DNA from: Aquimarina sp. MMG016
Lineage (GTDB): Bacteria > Bacteroidota > Bacteroidia > Flavobacteriales > Flavobacteriaceae
Direction of reading: 5' to 3'
DNA length: 64,000 bases
NCBI RefSeq assembly: GCF_018100805.1
Contig: NZ_JAGJEA010000001.1
Location: forward strand, 124,001-188,000
Below, piece after piece: positions 18,156-26,806 of this stretch (its first letter is position 1; every line of letters starts with the position of its first letter). The translations under genes were made by a program, and so were the position numbers. The notes below the pieces were generated by a model, which did no database searches, was not told where the DNA came from, and saw only the letters and a list, made by a program, of their open reading frames with translations.

Positions 18156-19157
18156 ATGTTCAGGAAAAAAGCTTTACGAATCAATGCATATCTTGGTTAT
18201 GGCACCAAAACACTTTTTCGTGCTACAGGAAGAGCTCTGGAAGATGAAAATGTAGATTTTAGTACAAATCAGGGGACTTTTAAAACCCTAAGAAATATCT
18301 ACAAACAATTAGAAAGTGATGAAATTCGTAAAGCGGAAATAGAATTACAATTATCCGATGGAAGAAAATTCGAAACCACTACTGATCAAGAGGGATATTA
18401 TCAGTTTGACCTGGAAATCCCCAACCTTAATGAATTCGTAGATTATGAAGGTTGGTTATCTTATACCATTTCATACAAAGAAAATCAAATATCTCAAAAG
18501 ATAAGTCAACAAAACCTTTTTCCAAGTCAAATGCTAATCCCATCAAATCAGGCTGAATTTGGTATCATAAGTGATATAGACGATACCATATTACATACCG
18601 GTGTAGCTTCTGTTCTAAAATGGCGAGTAGTTGCGAATACACTTTTTAAAAATTATGACAAACGCCTTCCTATTGAAGGCACAGTAGACTTTTATAAGAA
18701 ATTACATTTGGGTAAAAATGGTATGCCTATAAACCCTTTTTTTTATGTTAGCAACAGCCCCTGGAATCTTTATGACTACTTAAATGCTTTTCTAAAAAAA
18801 CATAGCTTTCCAAAAGGTCCTATTCTATTGAGGGATTTTAGAACACCATTTGACAAAACACCAAAACCCAAACTTCCTCATAAGCAATCTGAGATCTTAA
18901 GTCTATTAGAAATGTATCCTAATCTAAAATTTATTTTAATCGGAGATAGTGGAGAAAAAGACGCAGACATATACACCAAAATCGCAAGTCAATATCCAGA
19001 TCAAATTTTAGCTATATATTTAAGAAATGTTCAGCATCGCAGAAAAGAAAAACGTATCAAAAGAATTATAGATTCCTTTACTACAACACCTATTTTATTA
19101 GTCAATACTTCAGTAGAAGCAATTGATCATGCAAGAAAATCAGGTTTTATAGATTAG
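18156..19157 (+). CDS. App1-like phosphatidate phosphatase family protein (DUF2183)
   Basis: A 333-residue protein with a beta-rich N-terminal part (about 1-130) and an App1 catalytic domain of the HAD type: DxDxT-like motif ISDIDDTILHTG (about 140-151), YVSNSPWNLYDYLNAFL, GPILLRDF, then LIGDSGEKDADIY. Yeast App1 is a phosphatidate phosphatase; the bacterial substrate is unknown. There is no signal peptide. Its last four bases overlap the end of the convergent repressor gene. Confidence 0.88.
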   Translation: MFRKKALRINAYLGYGTKTLFRATGRALEDENVDFSTNQGTFKTLRNIYKQLESDEIRKAEIELQLSDGRKFETTTDQEGYYQFDLEIPNLNEFVDYEGWLSYTISYKENQISQKISQQNLFPSQMLIPSNQAEFGIISDIDDTILHTGVASVLKWRVVANTLFKNYDKRLPIEGTVDFYKKLHLGKNGMPINPFFYVSNSPWNLYDYLNAFLKKHSFPKGPILLRDFRTPFDKTPKPKLPHKQSEILSLLEMYPNLKFILIGDSGEKDADIYTKIASQYPDQILAIYLRNVQHRRKEKRIKRIIDSFTTTPILLVNTSVEAIDHARKSGFID

Positions 19158-19921
19158 TTTTTTAAACTTCTTACTTCAGAAGTCAAAGCCTGCATAGCTT
19201 CCTGTAATTGCTTGATACTTGTCATATCAGAATTAGCATCAATATTAAAACTTAGCTTACTATTCACCTCCCATAGTTCAACAATTTGATGAGCATTGAT
19301 ATTGAATGGTAAATATTCAGAATTCAGAGAGATTAGTGTAATAACAGAGGCATCTTCATTCTTTCTGATTTTTTTTACCACTACACTATCCTCTAGTACT
19401 ACTACACAAATAGTATTGCTATTCACTTCAGAAAGATTATTAACAGCCTTCCCTATAACCCACTCTTGTGGCTCTAGTACAGGCAACATACTATCTCCTT
19501 CTACCTGAAAACCTCTATACGTTGCATTTCTATATTCCGGCAAAGGAATATCAAACGCCGGTAACTGCTGGTACCAATCTAAATCTTGTACATTATGTGG
19601 GTATCCTGCAGCAGCCTTAACGTTAACCAAAATTATATTCTCATTGTTCTCAGAATTTACTGTAACAACTTTTGGGGCTACATTACCGTTATGAAGCTCT
19701 ATATTCTTTTGTTCACTTTCGCCAAATAGCCATAGTGGATTGATGCTAAATTCCTGTAATAATCGAGTAACAACTTTACCGGAAATCTTTGTCTTCCCTC
19801 TCTCAATATCTGCAGTCGAGTTCTTAATCTGCAAAACTTCTGCAAAATCAGATTGGGTATAATGGTTCTCTTCGCGAATTTGTTTAAATCGCTTAATGGT
19901 TTGGTCAGTTAAATTATCCAT
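19154..19921 (-). CDS. LexA/CI-like repressor: XRE helix-turn-helix plus S24 peptidase domain
   Basis: A 255-residue protein. Residues about 5-65 form an XRE-type helix-turn-helix (RFKQIREENHYTQSDFAEVLQ, in two parts). Residues about 98-220 form a LexA/UmuD-like S24 domain. A self-cleavage bond of the Ala-Gly type is present (A105-G106 in KAAAGYP), the nucleophile serine is S144 (EGDSML), and the lysine partner is K183 or K184 (VVVKKI). Spacing resembles LexA and phage CI. The protein therefore probably represses until DNA damage triggers autocleavage. The divergent genes at 20102-22508 are a DNA-repair set and are its likely targets. A short C-terminal coiled tail (about 230-255) may aid dimerisation. 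Confidence 0.9.
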   Translation of the reverse strand: MDNLTDQTIKRFKQIREENHYTQSDFAEVLQIKNSTADIERGKTKISGKVVTRLLQEFSINPLWLFGESEQKNIELHNGNVAPKVVTVNSENNENIILVNVKAAAGYPHNVQDLDWYQQLPAFDIPLPEYRNATYRGFQVEGDSMLPVLEPQEWVIGKAVNNLSEVNSNTICVVVLEDSVVVKKIRKNEDASVITLISLNSEYLPFNINAHQIVELWEVNSKLSFNIDANSDMTSIKQLQEAMQALTSEVRSLKN

Positions 19922-19992
19922 ATAATTCCAATTTAATTTTTAATCATAGATAGATAATAATTATTTAACGATTGTTTGGGATAATTACCTAA

Positions 19993-20022
19993 CAAAGATA
20001 CATTTTTTTGGAATATTTCCAA
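19993..20022 (-). promoter_or_regulatory. Promoter of the repressor gene
   Basis: On the minus strand TTG (20022-20020), a 19-nt spacer, then TATCTTTG (20000-19993) match the Bacteroidota consensus TTG-N19-TAnnTTTG. The implied leader is about 65 nt. The spacer contains operator copy 1, so the repressor likely controls itself. Confidence 0.75.
20009..20021. promoter_or_regulatory. Operator copy 1 for the LexA/CI-like repressor
   Basis: TGGAATATTTCCA, a near-palindrome with 5-bp arms and a 3-nt centre. It occurs again, identical, at 20051-20063, with starts 42 bp apart (about four helix turns). Confidence 0.7.
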
Positions 20023-20050
20023 TTTTAACAGTTGTTGATTTTTATTTTAA

Positions 20051-20071
20051 TGGAATATTTCCATAAATTTG
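20051..20071 (+). promoter_or_regulatory. Operator copy 2 and -7 element of the DNA-repair operon
   Basis: The same TGGAATATTTCCA (20051-20063) directly touches TAAATTTG (20064-20071), an exact TAnnTTTG match reading toward the DUF559 gene. No TTG at the ideal distance is present; TTG at 20035-20037 is about 26 nt away. Confidence 0.62.
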
Positions 20072-20101
20072 GAAAAATTACTAATCAAAATCAGCCAAAA
20101 T

Positions 20102-20482
20102 ATGTCTTCAACAATCATTTTGCATCAACCTATCCCCGAAAAAGTAATTAAACACTCTCTTGACAATTCTATTTCTACAGTTCAAATTCTACAACAAAAA
20201 CTAATAGAAAAAGGTTTTGTGTTTCTTCAAAACCAGAAAATTGGGAATTACAATTTTAACTTTTACTGCTCTAAACATAAAATTGCTATAGAGATCGATG
20301 GATATGCACACGAATTTTCTGATGTATATAGTAAAGACTTGCCAAAAAAGCTTCACATTCATTCATTAGGGATTGTTGTTTTCAGGTTCACAGACTACCA
20401 AGTTTTAACAGATATCGAAGAAATCATTAGAGCTGTTAAAAATCATATCAAAACTTCAGTTGAACACCCTTATGTCGTTTGA
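20102..20482 (+). CDS. DUF559-like (PD-(D/E)XK, Vsr-related) protein
   Basis: A 126-residue protein resembling the DUF559 endonuclease-like fold: the core IAIEIDGYAHEF with acidic residues on adjacent strands, then KKLHIHSLGIVVFRFTDYQVL. In this superfamily the acidic pair and a following residue bind Mg2+. I chose the ATG at 20102 because the upstream TTG (20069) lies inside the -7 element, so it would not be transcribed in frame. The stop overlaps the next start by 11 bp, which shows coupling. Nuclease activity is an inference; several DUF559 members are uncharacterised. Confidence 0.72.
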   Translation: MSSTIILHQPIPEKVIKHSLDNSISTVQILQQKLIEKGFVFLQNQKIGNYNFNFYCSKHKIAIEIDGYAHEFSDVYSKDLPKKLHIHSLGIVVFRFTDYQVLTDIEEIIRAVKNHIKTSVEHPYVV

Positions 20483-21734
20483 TCGAATTAGAGAAAAACT
20501 TTCTATTCTTGCTGATGCTGCAAAATATGATGTCTCTTGCGCTAGCAGCGGAGGTAAGAGATCAAATCCCAATAAAGGACTTGGTAACAATACCGGTATG
20601 GGTATTTGTCACAGCTATACAGAAGATGGCCGATGTGTTTCTTTGTTAAAAATTCTACTTACTAACCATTGTATTTATGATTGTGCTTATTGTGTTACTA
20701 GAAAAAGTAATGATATTAAACGAGCTGCTTTTAAAATTCAGGAGGTTGTAGATCTTACTATTAACTTTTATCGTAGAAATTATATTGAGGGATTATTCTT
20801 AAGTTCAGGAATATTTAAAAATGCAGACTTTACCATGGAACGGCTTGTTGCCGTTGCTAAAAAGCTTCGTTTAGAAGAAAATTTTAATGGTTATATCCAT
20901 CTAAAATCTATTCCTGGTGCTAGTGATGAACTGATGAGACAGGCTGGGTTATATGCAGATCGCTTAAGTGTAAATATCGAAATTCCCACTGTTTCAGGTC
21001 TAAAACTCTTAGCTCCAGATAAAAAACATGAAGATTTCATCAAACCTATGGAAAAGGTTAAAAACGAAATCATACGGTATACATCAGAAAAGAAAATTAT
21101 CAAAAGTACACCTAGATATGCTCCAGCTGGGCAAAGTACTCAAATGATTATTGGAGCAACAGGAGAAAGTGATCGGGATATCATGTATTCAGCAACATAT
21201 TATTATAAAAAGTTTAATATGCGAAGAGTATATTATTCAGGTTATGTACCTGTATTATCAGATAATCGTCTCCCTTCTCTAGGCACAGAAGTGCCAATGT
21301 TACGAGAGAACAGATTATATCAAACAGATTGGTTACTTCGTTTTTACGGATTTTCTGTTAACGAAATATTGAATGACTCACATAAGAATCTTGATTTAGA
21401 TATTGATCCAAAGCTGAGTTGGGCATTACGGAACCCTCATTTATTCCCTATTGATATTAATAAGGCTGATAAAAGAACAATTGCTCGAGTTCCCGGTATC
21501 GGAATGCAATCAGTCTATAAAATACTGAATGCAAGAAAATTCAGAAATCTAGATTGGACTCACCTTAAAGCAATAGGCATATCACTAAATAGAGCTCAAT
21601 ATTTCATTACTTGTAATTCTAAAGATTTTTATAAAAAAGACATATCCCCTATTCATTTAAAGAACAAAATATTAAAGACTTCCAATAGCAAATACAAAAA
21701 GTATTTCAGTAACCAACTAAGTCTTTTTTCTTAA
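20472..21734 (+). CDS. Radical SAM protein of putative DNA modification/repair (TIGR03916 type)
   Basis: A 420-residue protein. The [4Fe-4S]-SAM motif is HCIYDCAYC, i.e. Cx3Cx2C (about 60-70). N-terminal signatures are KLSILADAAKYDVSCASSGGKR and GICHSYTEDGRCVSLLK. A helix-hairpin-helix segment near the end (DINKADKRTIARVPGIGMQSVYKIL, in two parts about 342-368) suggests DNA binding. This matches the family annotated as a DNA modification/repair radical SAM protein that is always paired with TIGR03915, as it is here. The ATG at 20472 is preferred over the TTG at 20460. The chemical reaction is not known. Confidence 0.88.
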   Translation: MSFDRIREKLSILADAAKYDVSCASSGGKRSNPNKGLGNNTGMGICHSYTEDGRCVSLLKILLTNHCIYDCAYCVTRKSNDIKRAAFKIQEVVDLTINFYRRNYIEGLFLSSGIFKNADFTMERLVAVAKKLRLEENFNGYIHLKSIPGASDELMRQAGLYADRLSVNIEIPTVSGLKLLAPDKKHEDFIKPMEKVKNEIIRYTSEKKIIKSTPRYAPAGQSTQMIIGATGESDRDIMYSATYYYKKFNMRRVYYSGYVPVLSDNRLPSLGTEVPMLRENRLYQTDWLLRFYGFSVNEILNDSHKNLDLDIDPKLSWALRNPHLFPIDINKADKRTIARVPGIGMQSVYKILNARKFRNLDWTHLKAIGISLNRAQYFITCNSKDFYKKDISPIHLKNKILKTSNSKYKKYFSNQLSLFS

Positions 21735-21746
21735 AATTCAACATTT

Positions 21747-22508
21747 ATGAATCCTCAAACCGTTTTATTATATGATGGAAGTTTTGATGGGTTTTTATGC
21801 TGCGTTTTTATGGTATATGATCTAAAAATATCATACCCTAACATTAAAAAAGAATCTCAAAAAGACAATCAATTATTTTCTACAACAGAACTTGTTATCA
21901 CAGAAAAACACAAGGCACAACGTGTATGGAAAGGATTTAAACTAAAAACCTCTTCTAATCAGCAAAGAGAGCTTTTTAAAGCATTTTTAAGCGAAATCAA
22001 AGGTGTAGAAAACACTCTTTTAAGCTATATGCAAACCATTTTTACCAAAGAAACGAACAGGAATATAGATTTTAGTAATAAAGATATTCTAAAAATTAGC
22101 CAAGTAGGTCGAATGGTGGGTCGAGAAAAACATAGAATGGAAGCATTTGTACGTTTTCAACTAACTACAGACAATTTATATGTGGCTACAGTAGAACCTG
22201 ATTTTAATGTATTACCCCTTATTATAAGTCATTTTAAGGACAGATATGCAGATCAAAAATGGCTAATCTATGATGTAAAACGAAATTATGGTATCTATTA
22301 TGATCTAAAAACAGTAGAAGTTATAGTTATTGAAAACTTTACCAAAGTTAGTTCAGGTATATATGCCGAGAATGAAAAAGACTTTCAAAAACTATGGAGC
22401 GCTTATTATCATAATGTAAATATTAAGTCTAGAAAAAACATTAAACTTCATAAACAACACCTTCCAAAACGTTATTGGAAATATCTTATAGAAAAAATAC
22501 AATTATGA
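21747..22508 (+). CDS. TIGR03915/DUF4130 family putative DNA-repair partner protein
   Basis: A 253-residue protein starting MNPQTVLLYDGSFDGFLCCVF, the characteristic opening of the family. Then ISQVGRMVGREKHRMEAFVRFQ, EPDFNVLPLIISHFKDRYADQKWLIYD (in two parts), and a C-terminal KQHLPKRYWKYL. It lies 12 bp after the radical SAM gene. In other genomes it is sometimes fused to a uracil-DNA glycosylase domain; no such domain is present here. Its action is thought to be on modified or damaged bases, but no direct biochemistry is known to me. Confidence 0.88.
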   Translation: MNPQTVLLYDGSFDGFLCCVFMVYDLKISYPNIKKESQKDNQLFSTTELVITEKHKAQRVWKGFKLKTSSNQQRELFKAFLSEIKGVENTLLSYMQTIFTKETNRNIDFSNKDILKISQVGRMVGREKHRMEAFVRFQLTTDNLYVATVEPDFNVLPLIISHFKDRYADQKWLIYDVKRNYGIYYDLKTVEVIVIENFTKVSSGIYAENEKDFQKLWSAYYHNVNIKSRKNIKLHKQHLPKRYWKYLIEKIQL

Positions 22509-22559
22509 AATAAAGTATGTATTTTAACGTTTTAATATCCAATAACTAATCTATCAATT

Positions 22560-22991
22560 ATGAAAAAGTTTTTTTTAGGAGCTCTAGCTCTAATGTTTTT
22601 AACGGTTATTTCTTGTAAACAAGCTTCAGAAAAGACTGAAGAAACTGCTGAAGAAGTAGAAGAAGTTGCTGAGAAAGTAGCTGAAAAAGCAGAAGAAGTT
22701 GCTAAAAAAGTAGAAGAAGTTGCCGAAAACGGTATACCTAACTTTAGTGACTCTGCTGTCCAAGAGTATGTAAATGCATACGAAGAGTATCTTACTGAAT
22801 ACGAAAAAATCGTAGAAAGTAAAGATATGACTGCATTTGCTGGACTTAGCACAAAAGGTCAAGAGCTAGCAACTAAAGCTCAGGAGATTTCAGGAAAATT
22901 AACTGGAGAAGATGCTCAAAAATGGACTGAATATATGACTGAGAAGTCTAAGAAAATTCAGGAATTAACTGCTAAAATGACTCAGCAGTAA
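22560..22991 (+). CDS. Alanine/glutamate-rich coiled-coil lipoprotein
   Basis: A 143-residue protein with a lipoprotein signal (lipobox VISC, Cys20), then a low-complexity E/K/V/A segment of heptad type (about 22-58: repeats of the form EEVAEKV) and a second helical part (about 65-143) also rich in K/E. It should be an outer- or inner-membrane-anchored, mostly helical protein. I do not recognise a family beyond generic coiled-coil lipoproteins. It starts 51 bp after the TIGR03915 gene but is probably not functionally connected; a terminator follows. Confidence 0.7.
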   Translation: MKKFFLGALALMFLTVISCKQASEKTEETAEEVEEVAEKVAEKAEEVAKKVEEVAENGIPNFSDSAVQEYVNAYEEYLTEYEKIVESKDMTAFAGLSTKGQELATKAQEISGKLTGEDAQKWTEYMTEKSKKIQELTAKMTQQ

Positions 22992-23028
22992 TATCCATAG
23001 GAATTATCAAGTCATAACAGACTTAAAC

Positions 23029-23057
23029 AAAACCATACGTCCTTGGCGTATGGTTTT
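23029..23057. terminator. Bidirectional terminator
   Basis: AAACCATACG / CGTATGGTTT with a 7-nt loop and T-run (TTTTATTTTTT) on the plus side and A-run on the other. It lies between the lipoprotein gene and the convergent nitroreductase gene. Confidence 0.88.
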
Positions 23058-23063
23058 TATTTT

Positions 23064-23633
23064 TTATTGCATCCATGCTACCTTTTCGTCAATAGAGCTA
23101 CGTTTAGAATCAGGTATTTCTTCATCAAGAGTATAGGTTCCTAAATAGAAAAACCCTAAACATCGCTCTCCCTCATCAAATTCAAAAAAGTCATCCATAT
23201 AATTAATCAAGTTAGGACTACTCCAATAACATCCAATTTGATTTGCTGTGCAGGTAAGCCACATATTCTGAACTGCCATTGCAGTAGAAGCTATTTCCTC
23301 CCACTCAGGAATACGTTCCTTTAGGTCACGTTGCATACATATCGCAATAATTGCACTAGCAGATTTACAATTATCAATTATTTTTTTATACTTGAAAGGA
23401 GAAAACTTTTCATCAGAAGTAATATCTGTATAAGTATCCGATAAAAACTTTCCTAATTTATCTTTAGCTTCTCCCTGAATAACCTTAAATCTCCAAGGTT
23501 CGGTTAATTTATGAGTAGGGGCATAATTCGCATTTTCTAATAACACTTTGATAAATTCCTTAGCAATAGGTTTACCATTATATTGTGCTGGAAAAACCGA
23601 TCTTCTCTTTCTTATAACTTCGTTAATATTCAT
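23064..23633 (-). CDS. Nitroreductase family protein
   Basis: A 189-residue FMN-dependent oxidoreductase of the nitroreductase superfamily. Visible features are INEVIRKRRSVFPAQYNGK near the start (RRS motif at the FMN site), NANYAPTHKLTEPWRFKVIQG, and AMAVQNMWLTCTANQIGCYWSSP. It should reduce nitro compounds, quinones or similar electrophiles with NAD(P)H. The physiological substrate is unknown. It is monocistronic and divergent from the methyltransferase gene. Confidence 0.9.
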   Translation of the reverse strand: MNINEVIRKRRSVFPAQYNGKPIAKEFIKVLLENANYAPTHKLTEPWRFKVIQGEAKDKLGKFLSDTYTDITSDEKFSPFKYKKIIDNCKSASAIIAICMQRDLKERIPEWEEIASTAMAVQNMWLTCTANQIGCYWSSPNLINYMDDFFEFDEGERCLGFFYLGTYTLDEEIPDSKRSSIDEKVAWMQ

Positions 23634-23720
23634 AATTGACTATCTAATTTCCTTATTTGTTGTAAAGTTATTATTATTACAAAGACTAAGAACACTTGAA
23701 AAGTTAATTTATAAAGCATT

Positions 23721-24425
23721 TTGAACCCGGAAATTCGTCTTCATACTCTAGAACAACTTGACAATTTATCCCTTTCAGGAAAAGTTCTACAAAACACCTT
23801 ATCAAGTCTAAAATTAATTAATTCTATTTTTGGAAATCACAGGCAACTTAGTAAAGCCGTACTAAAATATTGCAAAGCACAGCCTAATAATAAACATATT
23901 CATATTGTAGATCTAGGATGTGGTGGTGGAGATTGTATTTATAAGATTTCATCAAAACTAAAAAAACATAATATAAATGTAACTTTTACAGGTATAGATG
24001 GTAATCCTAACAGCATCGCATATGCTTCCCAAAATAATCCGGATCCAAAACATATTAATTTTATTACAAAAAATATACTAAGCAATGATTTTATGATACC
24101 GCAATGTGACCTAATCATCAGCAGTCATTTTATGTATCACTTTACGAATCAGGGTTTACATATTTTTTTGGATAAATTAAAATCAGAAAAGATAAAACAT
24201 GTTATTTTTAGTGAATTAAGAAGGAGTAAAATACCATACTATCTTTTTAGAATATCCAGCTTTACATTACCGATATCGGAAATAGCAAAAAAAGATGGGT
24301 TAATAGCGATTCAAAGAGCTTTTACTGATGACGAATTAAAAAATATCATACAAAAAAGTAATATCTCAAAATATGAAATTATTAAGAAGCCTTGGTTTCG
24401 TATGATTGTTAAAATAGCCGCATAA
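23721..24425 (+). CDS. Class I SAM-dependent methyltransferase
   Basis: A 234-residue protein with motif I HIVDLGCGGGDCIYKIS (about 71-87), an acidic residue at the end of the next strand (FTGIDGNPNS), and a post-motif CDLIISSHFMYHFTNQG. The start is TTG at 23721: an in-frame stop (23712) lies just upstream and no internal Met is suitable. It overlaps nothing and ends 0 bp before the next gene, so the two are co-translated. In other flavobacteria similar methyltransferases sit in polyketide or pigment clusters; nothing of that kind is seen nearby. Confidence 0.82.
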   Translation: MNPEIRLHTLEQLDNLSLSGKVLQNTLSSLKLINSIFGNHRQLSKAVLKYCKAQPNNKHIHIVDLGCGGGDCIYKISSKLKKHNINVTFTGIDGNPNSIAYASQNNPDPKHINFITKNILSNDFMIPQCDLIISSHFMYHFTNQGLHIFLDKLKSEKIKHVIFSELRRSKIPYYLFRISSFTLPISEIAKKDGLIAIQRAFTDDELKNIIQKSNISKYEIIKKPWFRMIVKIAA

Positions 24426-24872
24426 ATGAAAGAAATTGTATTAACAAACCTAAGCAAACTCAAAGAGACTCCAAAAACCTTGATTATTACATATGTTATA
24501 ATTTATTTTCTGTGGGGGCTCGGTATGAATCAATTTGGTGCCGAAATGGAAATCGCTAGATTTACCTATTGGTGGCAGGTTATCACTTGTTATATTCTCT
24601 ATATGGTTCCTATTTCGATAATGCTTAGAGAATACAATTTCTTTGATCAATATGCCTACGGACTAGTTGCGATGGGAATTTTGGAGTTTTTAGGGTATTG
24701 GATACAATCATCATATGTCTATCCAAATAATATTCTTGATCAATTTTTTAATCCTCAAAACTTTAGTTTAGGAATGGCTTTGTTTTTTGCGATCTATTTC
24801 CCGGCTGGAAATTGGTTAGTAACAAAAATCCATGGATTAATTTTTGGCCAAAAAAAGATAAGTACTACCTAG
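24426..24872 (+). CDS. Four-helix membrane protein of unknown function
   Basis: A 148-residue hydrophobic protein with about four membrane segments (around 17-35, 47-65, 76-97, 116-134). The start codon directly follows the methyltransferase stop, so translation is coupled. I do not recognise the family. It may anchor or assist the methyltransferase. Its last 8 bases overlap the convergent pentapeptide-repeat gene. Confidence 0.7.
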   Translation: MKEIVLTNLSKLKETPKTLIITYVIIYFLWGLGMNQFGAEMEIARFTYWWQVITCYILYMVPISIMLREYNFFDQYAYGLVAMGILEFLGYWIQSSYVYPNNILDQFFNPQNFSLGMALFFAIYFPAGNWLVTKIHGLIFGQKKISTT

Positions 24873-25989
24873 CCACCAAAATGAACTGCTGTTTACCTTG
24901 TTTTTTGACCCTATAGGTGTCTTCTATTCTACCGGAACCTTTTAGGTCCAGAGAATCTGCTACATAAGCAATCCAATCTTGTCGATGTACAATAGCATTA
25001 TCTAATATCACATCAGAAAGATCTGTATCAATTAATTTGGTACCCCAAAGTTTTGCTTCAGAAAGATCTGCATCGGATAAATCTGCACCCGATAAATTAG
25101 CATTAGTTAAATCGGCTCCAGCTAACTCAGCGTTATTTAAGTTAGCTCTAATTAATCTAGACCTTTTTAGATTGGCATCCGAAAGATTAACCTTATGCAT
25201 TTCAGCTTCTCTAAGCTCGCTACTCTCTAGATTTACTGCAGGTATATTAGCTTCGGTAAGGTCTGAGTGATTTAAACGAGCGTACTTTAAGTACAATCCT
25301 CTTCCCAAGGTTACTCCTTTTAAATCGCTGTATTCAAAATCTCCTGCATAAAAAACGTCACTCAAAGATTGTTCCCCTAGGTCGCTCTTAACTAAACTAT
25401 ATAATAATTGACCTCGTTCAGGACTAATCTTCTTTTTAATAAGCTTACCCTCTTCACTATATCTATATGGTTTCATTGCGAGAGAAAGACTTACTATCCT
25501 TGCTTGTAATGTATTACTTATGTTATTCTTAGAATTAACGCCTTTATACTTCAGTTCTTCATTTAGATCTCCTAAAACATTATCCATTACAAAAACCAAT
25601 GATGATCTACGCTGTGATTCTACCAAATCACTTTGATTGGTTACTAAATCATTTTGATTCTTTAGTAATAATGTTTGAACAACAAGTATCGTAGATGGTA
25701 ATACCGCAAAGAAAAACGCAAACAACCCAATACGGGTAATTCTCCAAATAATATTTGAAGACACATCAGATACTGTATCTACAGACACCGTCTTATATTC
25801 TTTATACTCAGTAATAGCACTATTAATACTTCTTTTAAGACGATTGCCCAGAATTGGAGTACTGGATTTTTTTAATAACCACCAGCGAAACTTTCTTTTT
25901 TTCTGTTTCCCTTTATTTATCTTATCTAGTTGGTCTTGTAGAAGCTTATTTTCCCTTTTCAGACGATCAATATGTTCTTGCTCATTCAC
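24865..25989 (-). CDS. Membrane-anchored pentapeptide repeat protein
   Basis: A 374-residue protein with a coiled-coil N-terminus (HIDRLKRENKLLQDQLDKI), a transmembrane stretch (about 90-112: IGLFAFFFAVLPSTILVVQTLL), and a right-handed pentapeptide-repeat helix (about 235-335: repeats such as ANLSGADLSDADLSEAKLWG). The start is GTG at 25989. Pentapeptide proteins of this type are not linked to one function; some shield gyrase, others are scaffolds. The tail lacks sorting signals. Confidence 0.8.
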   Translation of the reverse strand: MNEQEHIDRLKRENKLLQDQLDKINKGKQKKRKFRWWLLKKSSTPILGNRLKRSINSAITEYKEYKTVSVDTVSDVSSNIIWRITRIGLFAFFFAVLPSTILVVQTLLLKNQNDLVTNQSDLVESQRRSSLVFVMDNVLGDLNEELKYKGVNSKNNISNTLQARIVSLSLAMKPYRYSEEGKLIKKKISPERGQLLYSLVKSDLGEQSLSDVFYAGDFEYSDLKGVTLGRGLYLKYARLNHSDLTEANIPAVNLESSELREAEMHKVNLSDANLKRSRLIRANLNNAELAGADLTNANLSGADLSDADLSEAKLWGTKLIDTDLSDVILDNAIVHRQDWIAYVADSLDLKGSGRIEDTYRVKKQGKQQFILVAR

Positions 25990-26046
25990 TTTTAAATAGA
26001 TTTGGAATATAAACGGTTAATATATAAAAGTTATTATAGCAAAAAA

Positions 26047-26077
26047 AATAGTCCTTCTAATTGATCGAAGAACTATT
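26047..26077 (-). terminator. Terminator after the small hypothetical gene
   Basis: AATAGTCCTTC / GAAGAACTATT, an 11-bp stem with one G-U-type pair, 9-nt loop, and a plus-strand A-run (26041-26048) giving a T tail on the minus strand. Confidence 0.7.
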
Positions 26078-26101
26078 CACATTTAAAATGTTTTACTTTC
26101 T

Positions 26102-26323
26102 TTAGCGCAAATACTTAGAAATATCATCTACAATATGTTCTATTATAGAAATTTTCTCCTCTTCGTCTATACTGTTTATCGTTTTATACAAAACCTGGAT
26201 ATATGCTAAAACATAATCACGTTTCTTACTATCGTCAACATAATCTTTTCCTTCAGTTACGATAAAAGTAACTAGATTATGTATAATCAATTTTATATCA
26301 GAAACATCCAGACCTTCTTTCAT
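26102..26323 (-). CDS. Small hypothetical protein, 73 residues
   Basis: A helical, acidic 73-residue protein (MKEGLDVSDIKLIIHNLV at the N-terminus, IVDDISKYLR at the end). No family recognised. No signal peptide. It has a plausible ATG and is followed by a terminator, which supports a real gene. Confidence 0.55.
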   Translation of the reverse strand: MKEGLDVSDIKLIIHNLVTFIVTEGKDYVDDSKKRDYVLAYIQVLYKTINSIDEEEKISIIEHIVDDISKYLR

Positions 26324-26806
26324 AACAAAATATCTATCAAATAAAACATTAAAAGAATATGACTGAAATTATGATTCCATCCTTATTAAAGAACAAAATG
26401 TAATTTATTAAAAAGGTTAATCTTCGATTAAAGTATTCTTTTACCGATAAAAACATAATAAACAAATCATCATCAGGTTTTAATACTGATCTTAGAATCA
26501 TAGATTTTAGTTTATTTTGTTAAATCACTAAAACGTTTTCGTGCCATTCTAACTATACTGAATACTAGATCATGCTTAAGTTTTAAAGAATTAAACAAGA
26601 TATTATTGCCTTTTGGACTTAGATAAACTTTATCCTATCATTTTTACAATTCACTAATTTTTTGTTAAATTCATATTATTTTAATAAAAAACAAGGTTTA
26701 AAAATTATTATTATCTAATATTAGAAATCACTCAAAACAAAAGTTTATCTCTTAAAAATCTGTTTATAAACCCCAGCTTGATAACCCATAAGTATTATAG
26801 ATAAAC
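26324..26806. other. Long intergenic region before the sensor-regulator gene
   Basis: A 483-bp AT-rich gap. The only clear structure I see is an 18-bp near-palindrome at 26526-26543 (listed separately). It should hold the promoters for the small gene on the minus strand and for the regulator at 26807; no -33/-7 pair could be fixed. Confidence 0.5.
26526..26543. promoter_or_regulatory. LacI-type operator candidate upstream of the sensor-regulator gene
   Basis: CACTAAAACGTTTTCGTG: the two 9-bp halves match at 8 of 9 positions around a central CG, the form of a LacI-family site. The core AAACGTTT also occurs twice before susC. The LacI-family gene at 37111 is a likely binder. Confidence 0.55.

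Noticed and set aside
20069..20101. TTG start for the DUF559 gene
   Set aside because: It lies within the -7 promoter element, so it would not be in the transcript; the ATG at 20102 is better.
22620..22740. Low-complexity E/K/V/A stretch looking like a tandem repeat
   Set aside because: It is a coding heptad pattern of a coiled-coil lipoprotein, not a DNA repeat element or CRISPR.
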